Below are positions 29,858-39,219 of a stretch of 64,000 bases of DNA, piece after piece. Every line of letters starts with the position of its first letter. Position 1 is the stretch's first letter. A model generated the notes under the pieces. The model saw only the letters and a list, made by a program, of their open reading frames with translations, searched no databases and had not been told where the DNA came from. A program made the position numbers and the translations under genes. The DNA comes from Pseudomonadota bacterium (GTDB lineage: Bacteria > Pseudomonadota > Gammaproteobacteria > Burkholderiales > Ferrovaceae): NCBI GenBank assembly GCA_021805445.1, contig JAJZFH010000029.1, forward strand, positions 1 through 64,000, given 5' to 3'.

Positions 29858-30634
29858 TCAGAAGGAAGTCTTCCCCTCAACCGAGGTCTTCATGAAATGA
29901 CGTGAATAACGCTGATCCATGGCGGCCGTGGGCAACAAAAGCAGGCAGTCCGCCGTGTTGAAATCCGCATCCCACGCCGGTGCCCCACAAACATAGGCGC
30001 CCACCCGCAGATAGGCCTTGATGAGCGGAGGAATGTCCACCATGCGCGTGCTGTCGAGCGCCGCCAGAGGCAATGCACAATGCGGAGAAACACGCCATTC
30101 CGCAGGAGCACCATGCATGAGTTCCAACTGACGGTAGAGCGAGGCTGCCGTATGGCCGCCATCGATCATGGTCATGCTGGCACAGCCCATCAGGTATTGC
30201 ACTCGATGAATCCGGATATATTCGGCCAGACCGGCCCATAACACTGCAATGGAAAGACCATTGCGGTAATCCGGATGGACGCAGGCCCGCCCCACCTCCA
30301 TGACATGAGGAAGCAGATGGGCCAGACGCGTCAGATCGAATTCCTCTTCCGAATAGAACCCTCCAGCCCTCACCGCCTGTCGCGCGTTGAGGATCCGGTA
30401 GGTACCTACCACTTCATGACTGCGGGTATCGCGCAGAATCAGATGGTCGCAAAGCGCATCAAATCGATCCTGGTCCAACCCTGGCTCGGCGGAATGCAAG
30501 TGCGCCCCCATCTCTTCATGGAAGACGTGCCAACGCAACTGCTGAGCCGCCCGTACATCCACGGAAGAGCGCGCATATTGAAATACCAAACGGGGTTGAC
30601 GAACACTCTGCAGACTCTGGTCAAGTTGGGGCAT
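29858..30634 (-). CDS. OlsB-like GNAT N-acyltransferase (putative ornithine lipid synthesis)
   Basis: The 258-residue protein matches the Acetyltransf_5 family that includes ornithine-acyl-ACP N-acyltransferase OlsB and hemolysin-like acyltransferases. Visible features are LRWHVFHEEMGA near the N-terminus, the acyl-donor motif MEVGRACVHPDYRNG, and MGCASMTMIDG. OlsB transfers a 3-hydroxyacyl chain to ornithine to give lyso-ornithine lipid. The gene lies between ppx and ppk, so a role in lipid replacement under phosphate limitation fits but is inferred. ATG 30634 has GGAGAG ahead; ATG 30646 overlaps that site. No olsA partner is in this window. Confidence 0.68.
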   Translation of the reverse strand: MPQLDQSLQSVRQPRLVFQYARSSVDVRAAQQLRWHVFHEEMGAHLHSAEPGLDQDRFDALCDHLILRDTRSHEVVGTYRILNARQAVRAGGFYSEEEFDLTRLAHLLPHVMEVGRACVHPDYRNGLSIAVLWAGLAEYIRIHRVQYLMGCASMTMIDGGHTAASLYRQLELMHGAPAEWRVSPHCALPLAALDSTRMVDIPPLIKAYLRVGAYVCGAPAWDADFNTADCLLLLPTAAMDQRYSRHFMKTSVEGKTSF

Positions 30635-30765
30635 GGATCTCTCCATCGGAACGAATGGTTACCCACTTTGCCTTGGCCTTGTTACCCCACCATGAACCTG
30701 CCGTGAATTATTCGTGACGATGAATCCTCTCCCGCCCCCTATGATTCAGGCCTGCATCATATGGG

Positions 30766-30794
30766 TTTTCCTGATACCCGGGGGGTGGTACACT
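30766..30794 (+). promoter_or_regulatory. candidate extended -10 promoter of ppk
   Basis: TGGTACACT (30786-30794) is an extended -10 with TG one base before TACACT. A weak -35 TTTTCC lies 17 bases upstream at 30766-30771. Transcription would begin near 30801, 30 bases before the chosen ppk start. Nothing else stands out in 30635-30830. Confidence 0.35.
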
Positions 30795-30830
30795 GGAAGC
30801 GTTCGATGGCCCCTACTCTTGACTGACTTT

Positions 30831-32915
30831 ATGAGCAATCCCGTTACAGCAGCGTCCCGATTTCTCAACCGGGAGTTGGGCCTGTTGGCATTCAATCGGC
30901 GCGTTCTGAATCTGGTGGAAGATGACGAGACTCCGCTCCTCGAGCAACTGCGCTACCTGTGCATCGTCAGCAACAATCTGGATGAATTTTTTGAGATTCG
31001 GGTTGCCGGCCTGAAACAACAAATTCGCGAAGGGATCACCAAAACCGGCCCGGATGGCCTGCCTCCCTTGCGGGTTTACCGTCTGGTCTGCAGCGTGGCA
31101 CACGAACTCGTCTCCCATCAATATCGTTTATTGAATGAGCGTGTCCTACCGCGTTTGGCAGAAGAGGGGATCTGCTTCCACCGTCGCAATCATTGGACCG
31201 AGGCTCAGCATACTTGGGCACGCAACTACTATTTGCGCGAAATCAAACCGGTATTGACTCCCATCGGATTGGACACGGCCCATCCTTTTCCTCGAATCCT
31301 CAATAAAAGTCTCAACTTTGCCGTGGAACTTTCGGGAGTCGATGCTTTTGGTCGTCCCTGTACCCATGCCGTCGTGCAAGCCCCCCGGGCCCTTCCCCGC
31401 TTCATACAACTGCCCGAAGAAATTTGTGGCTGCCCCTATGGGTTCATTTTTTTATCCTCAATCCTGCATGCCAACGTAGGCGACCTTTTTCATGGACTGA
31501 CCGTCGAAGGATGCTATCAATTCCGCTTGACTCGCAACAGCGAATTACTTCTGGAAGATGAGGAAGTCAGTGATTTGCGCCTCGCCTTGCAAGGCGAATT
31601 GAGCCATCGCCAGTACGGCGATGAAGTGCGCCTTGAAGTCCCGGAAAATTGTTCCGAAACCATGGCTCAATTCCTGCTCGGAACTTTTGAATTGGAGGAG
31701 ACGGATCTCTATCGAGTGGATGGCCCCGTCAATCTCGTGCGCCTGATGCAGGTCGCCGACCTGGTCGACCGTCCCGACCTCAAGTTTCCTTCCTTTCAGC
31801 CCCAACTGCCCCGCGAACTGGATCAATCGGTTCCCCTCATCGAAACCCTGAAAAAACGCGATCTTCTCCTGCATCATCCCTTTCAGCCCTTCATGCCCGT
31901 CATTCAGTTCGTCCAACAAGCCGCGCGGGACCCTGCGGTGCTGGCCATCAAACAGACGGTCTACCGTACAGGCACGGACTCCGAACTGATCGAAGCCCTG
32001 ATCGAGGCGGCCCACCAAGGCAAGGAGGTCACCGTGGTGGTGGAACTATTGGCCCGCTTCGACGAAGAAGCCAACATCAATTGGGCAGAAAAGTTGGAAG
32101 CCGCGGGGGCTCATGTGGTCTACGGCGTTTTCGGTTACAAGACTCATGCCAAAATGTGTCTCGTCATTCGGCGCGAACAAAGCGAACTACGACGCTATGT
32201 CCACTTGGGGACAGGCAACTATCATGCCCGTACCACGTGCACCTATACCGATTTTGGTTTGTTTACTGCCCATCCGGAAATCACGGCCGATGTCAGCGCC
32301 ATCTTCATGCAAATTACGGGACTGGGCAAGCAGGAACATCTGCGGCATCTCTGGCAAGCTCCCTTCACCCTCCACTCGGGAACCCTGCGGGCCATTGCCC
32401 GTGAAATCCAGTTTGCCCGCCAGGGTGAAAAAGCCCACATCATCGCAAAAATGAATGCACTGACGGAACCCCACCTGATCGATGCGCTCTATGAAGCCAG
32501 TCAGGCGGGGGTTCGAATCGACCTGATCATCCGGGGCGTCTGCCTGCTCCGCCCCGGTGTCAAGGGGTTATCCGAACATATCCGGGTACGCTCGCTGATC
32601 GGCCGTTTTCTGGAGCATCATCGAGTCATGTATTTCCGTCACGGAGGAAACCACGAGGTATTCATCGCCAGTGCCGACTGGATGGACCGCAATTTTTTTC
32701 GCCGCATCGAAGTCTGTATCCCCATTCTCGATCCACGCATCAAACGGCGAATACTGAGCGAAGGACTCCGTTCCTATCTGCGCGACAACCGTGCAGCCTG
32801 GATCATGAACGGCGAGGGACACTATGCGCGAACCCATCCACGTCGCGGCAGTTCATGCTTCCGGGTTCATGACTTTCTCTTGCAGCGTTTGAGCCGGAAA
32901 TTTTCCTCCTCATGA
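30831..32915 (+). CDS. ppk: polyphosphate kinase 1
   Basis: The 694-residue enzyme reversibly builds polyphosphate from ATP. The N-terminal domain begins RFLNRELGLLAFNRRVL; the phospholipase-D-like halves carry AIKQTVYRTGTDSELIEAL, the phospho-accepting histidine in GYKTHAKMCLV, HLGTGNYH, and SADWMDRNFFRRIEV. It fits PPK1 length (E. coli 688). ATG 30831 begins at the family-typical position; a longer frame from 30714 adds an unrelated hydrophobic leader. The ribosome binding site is weak. Confidence 0.97.
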   Translation: MSNPVTAASRFLNRELGLLAFNRRVLNLVEDDETPLLEQLRYLCIVSNNLDEFFEIRVAGLKQQIREGITKTGPDGLPPLRVYRLVCSVAHELVSHQYRLLNERVLPRLAEEGICFHRRNHWTEAQHTWARNYYLREIKPVLTPIGLDTAHPFPRILNKSLNFAVELSGVDAFGRPCTHAVVQAPRALPRFIQLPEEICGCPYGFIFLSSILHANVGDLFHGLTVEGCYQFRLTRNSELLLEDEEVSDLRLALQGELSHRQYGDEVRLEVPENCSETMAQFLLGTFELEETDLYRVDGPVNLVRLMQVADLVDRPDLKFPSFQPQLPRELDQSVPLIETLKKRDLLLHHPFQPFMPVIQFVQQAARDPAVLAIKQTVYRTGTDSELIEALIEAAHQGKEVTVVVELLARFDEEANINWAEKLEAAGAHVVYGVFGYKTHAKMCLVIRREQSELRRYVHLGTGNYHARTTCTYTDFGLFTAHPEITADVSAIFMQITGLGKQEHLRHLWQAPFTLHSGTLRAIAREIQFARQGEKAHIIAKMNALTEPHLIDALYEASQAGVRIDLIIRGVCLLRPGVKGLSEHIRVRSLIGRFLEHHRVMYFRHGGNHEVFIASADWMDRNFFRRIEVCIPILDPRIKRRILSEGLRSYLRDNRAAWIMNGEGHYARTHPRRGSSCFRVHDFLLQRLSRKFSSS

Positions 32916-33376
32916 GTCAATTCCACCTGATCCTATGGCGTCATGCCGAAGCAGAGGAAGGATTCCCCGATCATGTCCGCGCCCTGACTGAACGAGGGCA
33001 CCGACAAGCACGGCAAGTGGCCCACTGGCTGAAGGCCCATCTGCCACTCGAACCCCGCATTCTGGTCAGCCCGGCACAGCGTACCCGGCAAACTGCCAGT
33101 GCCTTTTCCAGACACTTTGAAACCGTGCCGCGTCTGGGAACCCACGCCCATCCGCGTGACCTGTTGCAGGCCTGCGCCTGGCCTGCACCCGCCGATCCGT
33201 ACACCTTGCTGGTGGGGCACCAACCCACCCTGGGAGAAACTGCAGCCTGGCTGCTGACTGGCGAACCCGCACCCTGGAGTGTACGCAAGGGAGCACTCTG
33301 GTGGCTCACACAGCGCGAACGGGATGGGCTGCCCCAACTCATCCTGCGCGCGGTGATCGATCCCGAACTGATTTAG
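32912..33376 (+). CDS. sixA: SixA-type phosphohistidine phosphatase (histidine phosphatase family)
   Basis: The 154-residue protein has the RHG/RHA signature LWRHAEAE at the start, the second catalytic histidine in [11 protein letters not shown], and SPAQRTRQT between. SixA removes phosphate from histidine in phosphorelay or phosphotransferase proteins. The start overlaps the ppk stop by four bases (ATGA), so it is translationally linked to ppk. Its stop overlaps the convergent glmM stop. Confidence 0.85.
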   Translation: MSQFHLILWRHAEAEEGFPDHVRALTERGHRQARQVAHWLKAHLPLEPRILVSPAQRTRQTASAFSRHFETVPRLGTHAHPRDLLQACAWPAPADPYTLLVGHQPTLGETAAWLLTGEPAPWSVRKGALWWLTQRERDGLPQLILRAVIDPELI

Positions 33377-34728
33377 GCTGCCAACTCGCGCACTGCCGCT
33401 GCGATAGTTTCTGCCCAGCGTTCCACCTGGGGTGCATCTTCCCCTTCCACCATGACACGAATCAAGGGTTCCGTACCTGAAGCACGCAAGAGTACCCGCC
33501 CTTGTCCGGCCATATCCTCTTCTGCTGCCGTCACTGCCTGCTGAACCTGTGGAGACGTCTTGAAATCCACCGGGTGGGCGGTGCGCACATTGATCAGGCG
33601 TTGGGGATAGAGTTCCACCTCGGCCGTATAACTGGCCAGGGTCACTCCCTGGCTGACCAGAGCCGCCAACACTTGAAGCGCCGAAATGATGCCATCTCCC
33701 GTGCTGTGCCTATCCCGACAGATCAGATGCCCCGAATTCTCTCCGCCCCAAAGCCAGCCCCGTTCCAACATCGTTTCCAGAACGTAGCGATCCCCCACGC
33801 TGGCCCGCACGAAGGGAACACGTCGCCGCTCGAAGGCTTTTTCCACAGCCAGATTGGTCATCAAGGTCCCCACCACTCCGCCGGCGAATCCCGGCAAAGA
33901 CTGGCGGTGTTTGACCACGGCATAGAGCAGTTGATCCCCATCGTAACTTTTCCCTGTCTCATCCACCATGATGAGACGATCTCCATCGCCGTCCAGAGCG
34001 ATCCCCATATCAGCCTGATGGGTGCGCACGGCCTCACGCAAGGTATCGACATGAGTCGCCCCACAGTGGTCATTGATATTGACGCCATTGGGGGTATTGC
34101 CGATGGCAACGACTTCGGCGCCCAGTTCGTGAAACACCAGAGGCGCGATATGATAAGTTGCCCCATGGGCACAATCCACCACCAGTTTCAATCCCTTGAG
34201 GTCGAGATTGGAGGGGAAGGTACTCTTGCAAAACTCGATATAACGCCCTGCAGCATCATTCATGCGGCGGACATGCCCCAGTTGGGCCGAATCACGGCAA
34301 GACCAGGGTCGATCCAGTTGGGCTTCAATGTCCAGTTCCACGCTATCGGGCAACTTCATCCCGTCGGCAGAGAAGAATTTGATCCCATTATCCTCGAAAA
34401 GGTTATGGGAGGCGCTGATCATCACCCCTGCCTGCAAACGCAAGGCTCGAACCAGGTAGGCAACCGCAGGGGTCGGCATGGGGCCCAGCAGAATGACATC
34501 CACTCCTGCCGCAGACAGTCCGGCCTCGAGGGCTGACTCGATCATATAACCCGAAATGCGCGTGTCCTTGCCAATGATCACCACCGGACGATCCTGCTGC
34601 GTGGCAGCCGCTCCCTGGGCCAGGACCGTGCCTGCTGCATAGCCGAGATTCAACATCATCACAGGGGTCATGGGCTCACTGCCCACCCGCCCACGCATTC
34701 CATCCGTTCCAAAATAACGACGGCTCAT
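33373..34728 (-). CDS. glmM: phosphoglucosamine mutase
   Basis: The 451-residue enzyme converts glucosamine-6-phosphate to glucosamine-1-phosphate for UDP-GlcNAc synthesis. The active serine S107 is in ISASHN, the magnesium loop is DGDGDR, and [10 protein letters not shown] is the phosphate-binding end. Its start overlaps the folP stop by one base (TAATG) with GAGGAG just upstream. The usual proline after SASHN is leucine here. Confidence 0.97.
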   Translation of the reverse strand: MSRRYFGTDGMRGRVGSEPMTPVMMLNLGYAAGTVLAQGAAATQQDRPVVIIGKDTRISGYMIESALEAGLSAAGVDVILLGPMPTPAVAYLVRALRLQAGVMISASHNLFEDNGIKFFSADGMKLPDSVELDIEAQLDRPWSCRDSAQLGHVRRMNDAAGRYIEFCKSTFPSNLDLKGLKLVVDCAHGATYHIAPLVFHELGAEVVAIGNTPNGVNINDHCGATHVDTLREAVRTHQADMGIALDGDGDRLIMVDETGKSYDGDQLLYAVVKHRQSLPGFAGGVVGTLMTNLAVEKAFERRRVPFVRASVGDRYVLETMLERGWLWGGENSGHLICRDRHSTGDGIISALQVLAALVSQGVTLASYTAEVELYPQRLINVRTAHPVDFKTSPQVQQAVTAAEEDMAGQGRVLLRASGTEPLIRVMVEGEDAPQVERWAETIAAAVRELAA

Positions 34729-35606
34729 TACTCCTCCACAGTCAAGGTATCCATCCATAAATCCACTGCCTGACGCGTTGCAGCCACATCATGAACGCGC
34801 AAAATATGTGCCCCCGCCTGAATGGCCCAGCAAGCCGCAGCCAGACTGGCTCCCAGACGTTCGCGCGGAGGAATGCCGGGGTGACCAACCAGCATGGATT
34901 TGCGTGACAGCCCCACCAGTACCGGGTATCCCAAATCCACCAAAACCGGTAACTGCTGCAGCAAGGTCAGGTTATGGATGCGGGTCTTGCCAAAACCAAA
35001 TCCCGGATCGATCAGAATGCGTGTGCGTTCCACACCGTACCGCTCCAGTAAAGCAACCCGTTCCGCAAGAAAATCGCATACCCCGGACACAACCCCCTGA
35101 GGATAATGGGGCGATTGCTGCATCGTCAAGGGTTGTCCTTGCATGTGCATCAGACAAATGCCCACTTCATGCTCGAGAATACATTCGAGGGCTCCGGGGG
35201 CCTGCAGGGCTTCGATGTCATTGATCAGGGTGGCCCCTGCCCGGATGGCTGCCTGCATGACCTGGGGACGACGGGTATCGATGGAAACCGGCATCTTCAG
35301 GGTGTCCACCAATCCTTCAATGACCGGAATCACCCGCCGCAATTCCTCGGCCAACTCGACTTCGGGGGCTCCGGGGCGGGTGGATTCCCCCCCCACATCG
35401 ATCAGGTCGGCGCCCTGTGCCACCAAGGTTTGTCCATAGGTTATGGCTGCCAGCGCATCGAAATGCGCCCCGCCATCCGAGAATGAGTCGGGAGTGACGT
35501 TGAGAATGCCCATGATCCGAGGTCGCGCCAAGGACAAAACAAACTCCCCGCAGTGTACTGCGGGGAGTGGTTTGGGAGACTCCCCCAGCGCCCCGGGAAT
35601 CCACAC
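34728..35606 (-). CDS. folP: dihydropteroate synthase
   Basis: The TIM-barrel enzyme condenses p-aminobenzoate with hydroxymethyl-dihydropterin pyrophosphate in folate synthesis. [26 protein letters not shown] and the C-terminal GLSRKSML region are present. The GTG at 35606 has AGAGGAAG eight bases ahead, giving 292 residues. A terminator-like hairpin lies within the first codons, and a TTG just after it (preceded by GGGGAG in the hairpin arm) could be a second start, giving about 270 residues. Confidence 0.93.
   Translation of the reverse strand: MWIPGALGESPKPLPAVHCGEFVLSLARPRIMGILNVTPDSFSDGGAHFDALAAITYGQTLVAQGADLIDVGGESTRPGAPEVELAEELRRVIPVIEGLVDTLKMPVSIDTRRPQVMQAAIRAGATLINDIEALQAPGALECILEHEVGICLMHMQGQPLTMQQSPHYPQGVVSGVCDFLAERVALLERYGVERTRILIDPGFGFGKTRIHNLTLLQQLPVLVDLGYPVLVGLSRKSMLVGHPGIPPRERLGASLAAACWAIQAGAHILRVHDVAATRQAVDLWMDTLTVEE
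35541..35568 (-). terminator. terminator-like hairpin within the start of folP
   Basis: A perfect 12-base inverted repeat, ACTCCCCGCAGT and ACTGCGGGGAGT with a two-base centre (35543-35568), is followed on the minus strand by TTGTTTTGT. Transcription from ftsH would meet it 13-22 codons into folP when the GTG start is used. In sequence terms it is a good intrinsic terminator in an unusual place. Confidence 0.6.
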
Positions 35607-35626
35607 TGACGAGACTTCCTCTGGTC

Positions 35627-37525
35627 TCAGACTCCCTGAGCGGGTTGAGCCGTGGACGCGGGTGCGGGAGGGGGCGAAGCGCTGGGGGGAGGGACTTTGG
35701 GCGTCACCGGCGCAGTTGGTTTGGGCGGACGGGGAGGGCGTCCTGACATGATGTCTTCAATTTGTTCCGCATCGATGGTTTCCCATTCCAGCAAGGCATG
35801 GGTCATTGCCTCGATTTCGGTGCGGTGACTTTCGATGATGCCCCGCGCCAGAACGTACTGTTCGTCGATGATACGACGAATTTCCATATCCACCTTTTGC
35901 ATCGTGGCTTCCGATACATTCTTATGGGTGGCGATCGTCCGTCCAAGAAAAACTTCTCCTTCGTTTTCTCCATAGACCATGGGCCCCATGGAAGTCGACA
36001 TCCCCCATTGAGTCACCATCCGACGTGCCATGTCGGTGGCCCGTTCGAAGTCATTGCTGGCCCCCGTGGTCATCTGGTTCATGAACACTTCTTCTGCGAT
36101 ACGCCCCCCAAACAACACGGCAATATTTTGCAGGATCTGATCTCGGTTCATGCTGTAGCGGTCCTCCGTGGGTAACTGCATGGTCACACCCAGAGCACGC
36201 CCGCGCGGAATGATGGTCACTTTGTGAACCGGGTCGGTCAGAGCCAGCATGCGGGCTACCACGGCATGTCCGGACTCATGGTAAGCCGTATTGCGTCGTT
36301 CCTGCTCCGGCATGACAATAGAACGCCGCTCCGCGCCCATGATGATCTTGTCTTTGGCCCGTTCGAAATCATCCATGTCTACCAGACGTTTATTGAAACG
36401 CGCAGCGAAGAGTGCCGATTCATTGACCAGATTGGCCAGATCCGCCCCCGAAAATCCGGGCGTGCCCCGTGCAATGATATCGGCCCGAACATCCGGCGCA
36501 ATGGGAACCTTGCGCATATGCACCATCAAGATCTGTTCACGCCCACGGATATCCGGCAAAGGAACCACCACCTGACGGTCAAAACGTCCCGGTCGAAGCA
36601 GTGCAGGATCCAGGACATCGGGTCGGTTGGTGGCGGCAATGACGATGACGCCCGTTGTCGCTTCGAAACCATCCATTTCCACCAACATCTGGTTGAGAGT
36701 CTGTTCCCGCTCGTCATTTCCGCCACCCAGGCCGGCACCGCGTTGTCGGCCCACCGCATCGATTTCATCGATGAAGATGATACACGGCGAATTTTTCTTG
36801 GCCTGTTCAAACATGTCGCGCACGCGGGCAGCCCCCACCCCGACAAACATCTCCACAAAGTCCGAGCCGGAAATACTGAAGAAAGGAACCTTGGCCTCCC
36901 CTGCGATGGCACGAGCCAGAAGGGTTTTCCCTGTTCCTGGATTGCCCACCATGAGCACGCCGCGCGGGATCCGTCCTCCCAATTTCTGGAATTTTCCTGG
37001 GTCACGCAAGAACTCCACCAACTCACTCACTTCTTCTTTGGCTTCATCCACCCCCGCCACATCCGCGAAAGTCACAGGGTTGGTATTTTCATCCAGCATA
37101 CGCGCACGACTTTTACCGAAGGAAAAAGCCCCTCCTCGTCCGCCTCCCTGCATCTGACGCATGAAAAATATCCAGACTGCCACCAATAACAGCATGGGGA
37201 ACCAGGACATGAGCATATTCATGAAGAAGGAAGGTTCTTCTTCCGGCTTGGCCGACACATTCACGCCATACTTGAGCAAGTCACTAACCAGCCATGGATC
37301 TGAAGGCGTGTACGTGGTAAAAGGTTTCCCATCTGAACGTTCGCCACGCAGCGCCCGTCCATCGATGATCACTTTGGTGACATGTCCGGCTTTCATCTCT
37401 TCGATAAAAGAGGAATAACTCAGAACATCGCCCGACGGTTGATGGTTCTGGAATTGACTGACCAGCAACATCAACACCAATCCTACGAAAAGCCAGGCCA
37501 AGACATTTTTAACGATGCTATTCAA
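35627..37525 (-). CDS. ftsH: ATP-dependent zinc metalloprotease FtsH
   Basis: The 632-residue protein has two membrane segments (about 5-24 and 102-122), an AAA domain with Walker A GNPGTGKT (194-201; the usual GPP is GNP) and [11 protein letters not shown], and the zinc motif HESGH. It degrades membrane proteins and regulators at the inner membrane. The start is TTG 37525 with GGAGG eight bases ahead; the family start MN-S-I-V-K-N fits. The C-terminus is a proline/alanine-rich tail of about 40 residues. It is 20 bases upstream of folP. Confidence 0.97.
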   Translation of the reverse strand: MNSIVKNVLAWLFVGLVLMLLVSQFQNHQPSGDVLSYSSFIEEMKAGHVTKVIIDGRALRGERSDGKPFTTYTPSDPWLVSDLLKYGVNVSAKPEEEPSFFMNMLMSWFPMLLLVAVWIFFMRQMQGGGRGGAFSFGKSRARMLDENTNPVTFADVAGVDEAKEEVSELVEFLRDPGKFQKLGGRIPRGVLMVGNPGTGKTLLARAIAGEAKVPFFSISGSDFVEMFVGVGAARVRDMFEQAKKNSPCIIFIDEIDAVGRQRGAGLGGGNDEREQTLNQMLVEMDGFEATTGVIVIAATNRPDVLDPALLRPGRFDRQVVVPLPDIRGREQILMVHMRKVPIAPDVRADIIARGTPGFSGADLANLVNESALFAARFNKRLVDMDDFERAKDKIIMGAERRSIVMPEQERRNTAYHESGHAVVARMLALTDPVHKVTIIPRGRALGVTMQLPTEDRYSMNRDQILQNIAVLFGGRIAEEVFMNQMTTGASNDFERATDMARRMVTQWGMSTSMGPMVYGENEGEVFLGRTIATHKNVSEATMQKVDMEIRRIIDEQYVLARGIIESHRTEIEAMTHALLEWETIDAEQIEDIMSGRPPRPPKPTAPVTPKVPPPSASPPPAPASTAQPAQGV

Positions 37526-37576
37526 GACTCTTTCCTCCAAGTCGATCTGACCAACTCCCCCAGACTCCGAAGGATC

Positions 37577-37607
37577 ATTGTACGCTCAAGCGCGTCCACC
37601 CGTTCAA
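37577..37607 (-). promoter_or_regulatory. possible promoter between rlmE and ftsH
   Basis: TTGAAC and TACAAT on the minus strand match the sigma-70 hexamers at four and five positions, but the 19-base spacer is long. It would give ftsH its own transcript. No heat-shock-type element was visible here, although ftsH is sigma-32-controlled in E. coli. Confidence 0.28.
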
Positions 37608-37610
37608 AAT

Positions 37611-38252
37611 TCACCCACCTACCCCTATATGCTTCGGTTTCAATCCTTGCCCCAATAAATACACTTCCGAACTCCGGTCTCGGGATGCGGCGGGTTTTCG
37701 TGTCACTACCCGGACAAAACATTGTTTCATGCGCCGCACGAAGGATTCAAAATCCGCTCCATGAAAAGCCTTGACCAGAAACCTCCCTTCGGGTCCCTGC
37801 ACTTCGAGAGAAAACTCCAGGGCCATTTCCCACAACTCGGCCGCACGTGCCTGATCATACAGGGTGACACCACTGATATTGGGGGCAAGATCCGATAATA
37901 CAAGATCTACCGGTCGATTCCCCAGCAAGGCTCTCATCTGTTCCCGCACCGTTGGGGCCATGAAATCCCCCTGCAGGAAAGTCACACCCTCCAGTGCTTC
38001 CATGGGCAACACATCGACCCCGATGACCTTGCCGTGCACGCCCATACGCTGACGCGCCACCTGTGACCACCCCCCAGGACTGGCCCCCAGATCCACCACC
38101 GATATCCCGGGACGCAACAGGCGATCCCGCTCATCGATTTCCAATAACTTGTAGGAAGCACGCGACCGATACCCTTCCCGTTTCGCTCGTTGGACAAAGG
38201 GATCGTTGATATGTTCCCGTATCCAGGCCTTGCTGGTCCGGGTAGGTTTCAT
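37611..38252 (-). CDS. rlmE: 23S rRNA (uridine-2552-2'-O)-methyltransferase RlmE
   Basis: The 213-residue protein has the K-D-K-E tetrad: SRASYKLLEID, LVLSDLAPNISG, FLVKAFHG and SSEVYLLG. The SAM loop is VVDLGASPGGWSQVA. It 2'-O-methylates U2552 in the ribosomal A loop and is heat-shock-linked in E. coli. The start overlaps the yhbY stop by four bases, as in the conserved yhbY-rlmE-ftsH arrangement. Confidence 0.97.
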   Translation of the reverse strand: MKPTRTSKAWIREHINDPFVQRAKREGYRSRASYKLLEIDERDRLLRPGISVVDLGASPGGWSQVARQRMGVHGKVIGVDVLPMEALEGVTFLQGDFMAPTVREQMRALLGNRPVDLVLSDLAPNISGVTLYDQARAAELWEMALEFSLEVQGPEGRFLVKAFHGADFESFVRRMKQCFVRVVTRKPAASRDRSSEVYLLGQGLKPKHIGVGG

Positions 38253-38692
38253 CGAGGGCGATAAAGAACCAGGATCTTGCCGATTTGTTGAACGAATGCG
38301 GCTGAAAGACGCTGCGTGAGGGTATTTGCCAGGACACTGCGTGCCGCTGCCGTGTCCACCCCGCTGGCCCTGACCTTGATCAGGCCATGGGCACGCAAAG
38401 CCCGTTCCATTTCCAGGAGAAGCGCATCCGTCATACCGGATTGCCCCATCAGGACCACCGGATCGAGGCGATGGGCTTCCTGACGCAGGCGTACCCGATC
38501 GGCCATCGACAACGCCAATGCCGCTCCCGCTTCCGGCAACTTCAACGGGGGCACAACAGCGGGACCCCCCTTTTTAGCGGTAACTTTTTTGGCAGCAACT
38601 TTCCTGACTCCGCTCTTTCCCCTGGAAACTCGAGGCCGTTCTGCGCGCCCCGCAGATACGGGAGAGGATGAGGACCTACGGCGCTCAACCAT
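38249..38692 (-). CDS. yhbY: YhbY family RNA-binding protein with N-terminal extension
   Basis: The C-terminal ~95 residues form a CRM/YhbY domain ([29 protein letters not shown]), associated with pre-50S ribosomes in E. coli. Ahead of it is a basic, low-complexity extension of about 50 residues rich in lysine, arginine, serine and alanine. ATG 38692 has AGGGAAG six bases ahead and overlaps the greA stop by eight bases. A shorter start at the methionine of [10 protein letters not shown] would give the usual ~97-residue form. Confidence 0.88.
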   Translation of the reverse strand: MVERRRSSSSPVSAGRAERPRVSRGKSGVRKVAAKKVTAKKGGPAVVPPLKLPEAGAALALSMADRVRLRQEAHRLDPVVLMGQSGMTDALLLEMERALRAHGLIKVRASGVDTAAARSVLANTLTQRLSAAFVQQIGKILVLYRPR

Positions 38693-39161
38693 AACGTACT
38701 TCCCTGATCTCATATTCACGCATTCCCCCAGGAGCATGGACTTCAGCCACGTCTCCCGCTGATTTTCCGATCAGGGCACGAGCCAGAGGAGAACCAATGG
38801 AAATCTTGCCTTCCTTGATATCCGCCTCGTCATCTCCCACGATCTGATAAGTGTGGACATCACCGGTGTTCAAGTCCTCCATTTCCACCGTGGCCGCAAA
38901 AACACACCGTCCGTCTGCATCCAACGCTGCCGGATCGATGATTTGGGCATGAGACAACTTGGATTCCAATTCCGCAATCCGTCCTTCGATAAAAGATTGG
39001 CGTTCCTTGGCCGCATCGTATTCGGCATTCTCCGACAGGTCTCCCTGAGCGCGCGCCTCACTGATGGCCTGGATCACTGCCGGGCGTTGCACGTGCTTCA
39101 ACTGGTGCAATTCTTCCTTGAGTTTTTCGGCACCCCGTACCGTCAATGGTGTCTTGTTCAT
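38685..39161 (-). CDS. greA: transcription elongation factor GreA
   Basis: The 158-residue protein has the N-terminal coiled coil with [20 protein letters not shown] at the tip (the acidic DxxE pair) and the C-terminal FKBP-like domain ending [14 protein letters not shown]. It rescues backtracked RNA polymerase by stimulating transcript cleavage. A strong AGGAAGGAG precedes the ATG. It follows carB by 58 bases. Confidence 0.98.
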   Translation of the reverse strand: MNKTPLTVRGAEKLKEELHQLKHVQRPAVIQAISEARAQGDLSENAEYDAAKERQSFIEGRIAELESKLSHAQIIDPAALDADGRCVFAATVEMEDLNTGDVHTYQIVGDDEADIKEGKISIGSPLARALIGKSAGDVAEVHAPGGMREYEIREVRYG

Positions 39162-39219
39162 GCTTCTCCTTCCTCGCTACTCAATTACGTGTTATATGGC
39201 CTGAGCCCCCATCGAGGGG

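Noticed and set aside
30703-30720. Weak Pho-box-like repeats upstream of the OlsB-like gene (TCGTCAC-GAAT-AATTCAC)
   Set aside because: Only about 9 of 14 positions match, close to chance; the pstS site is far better.
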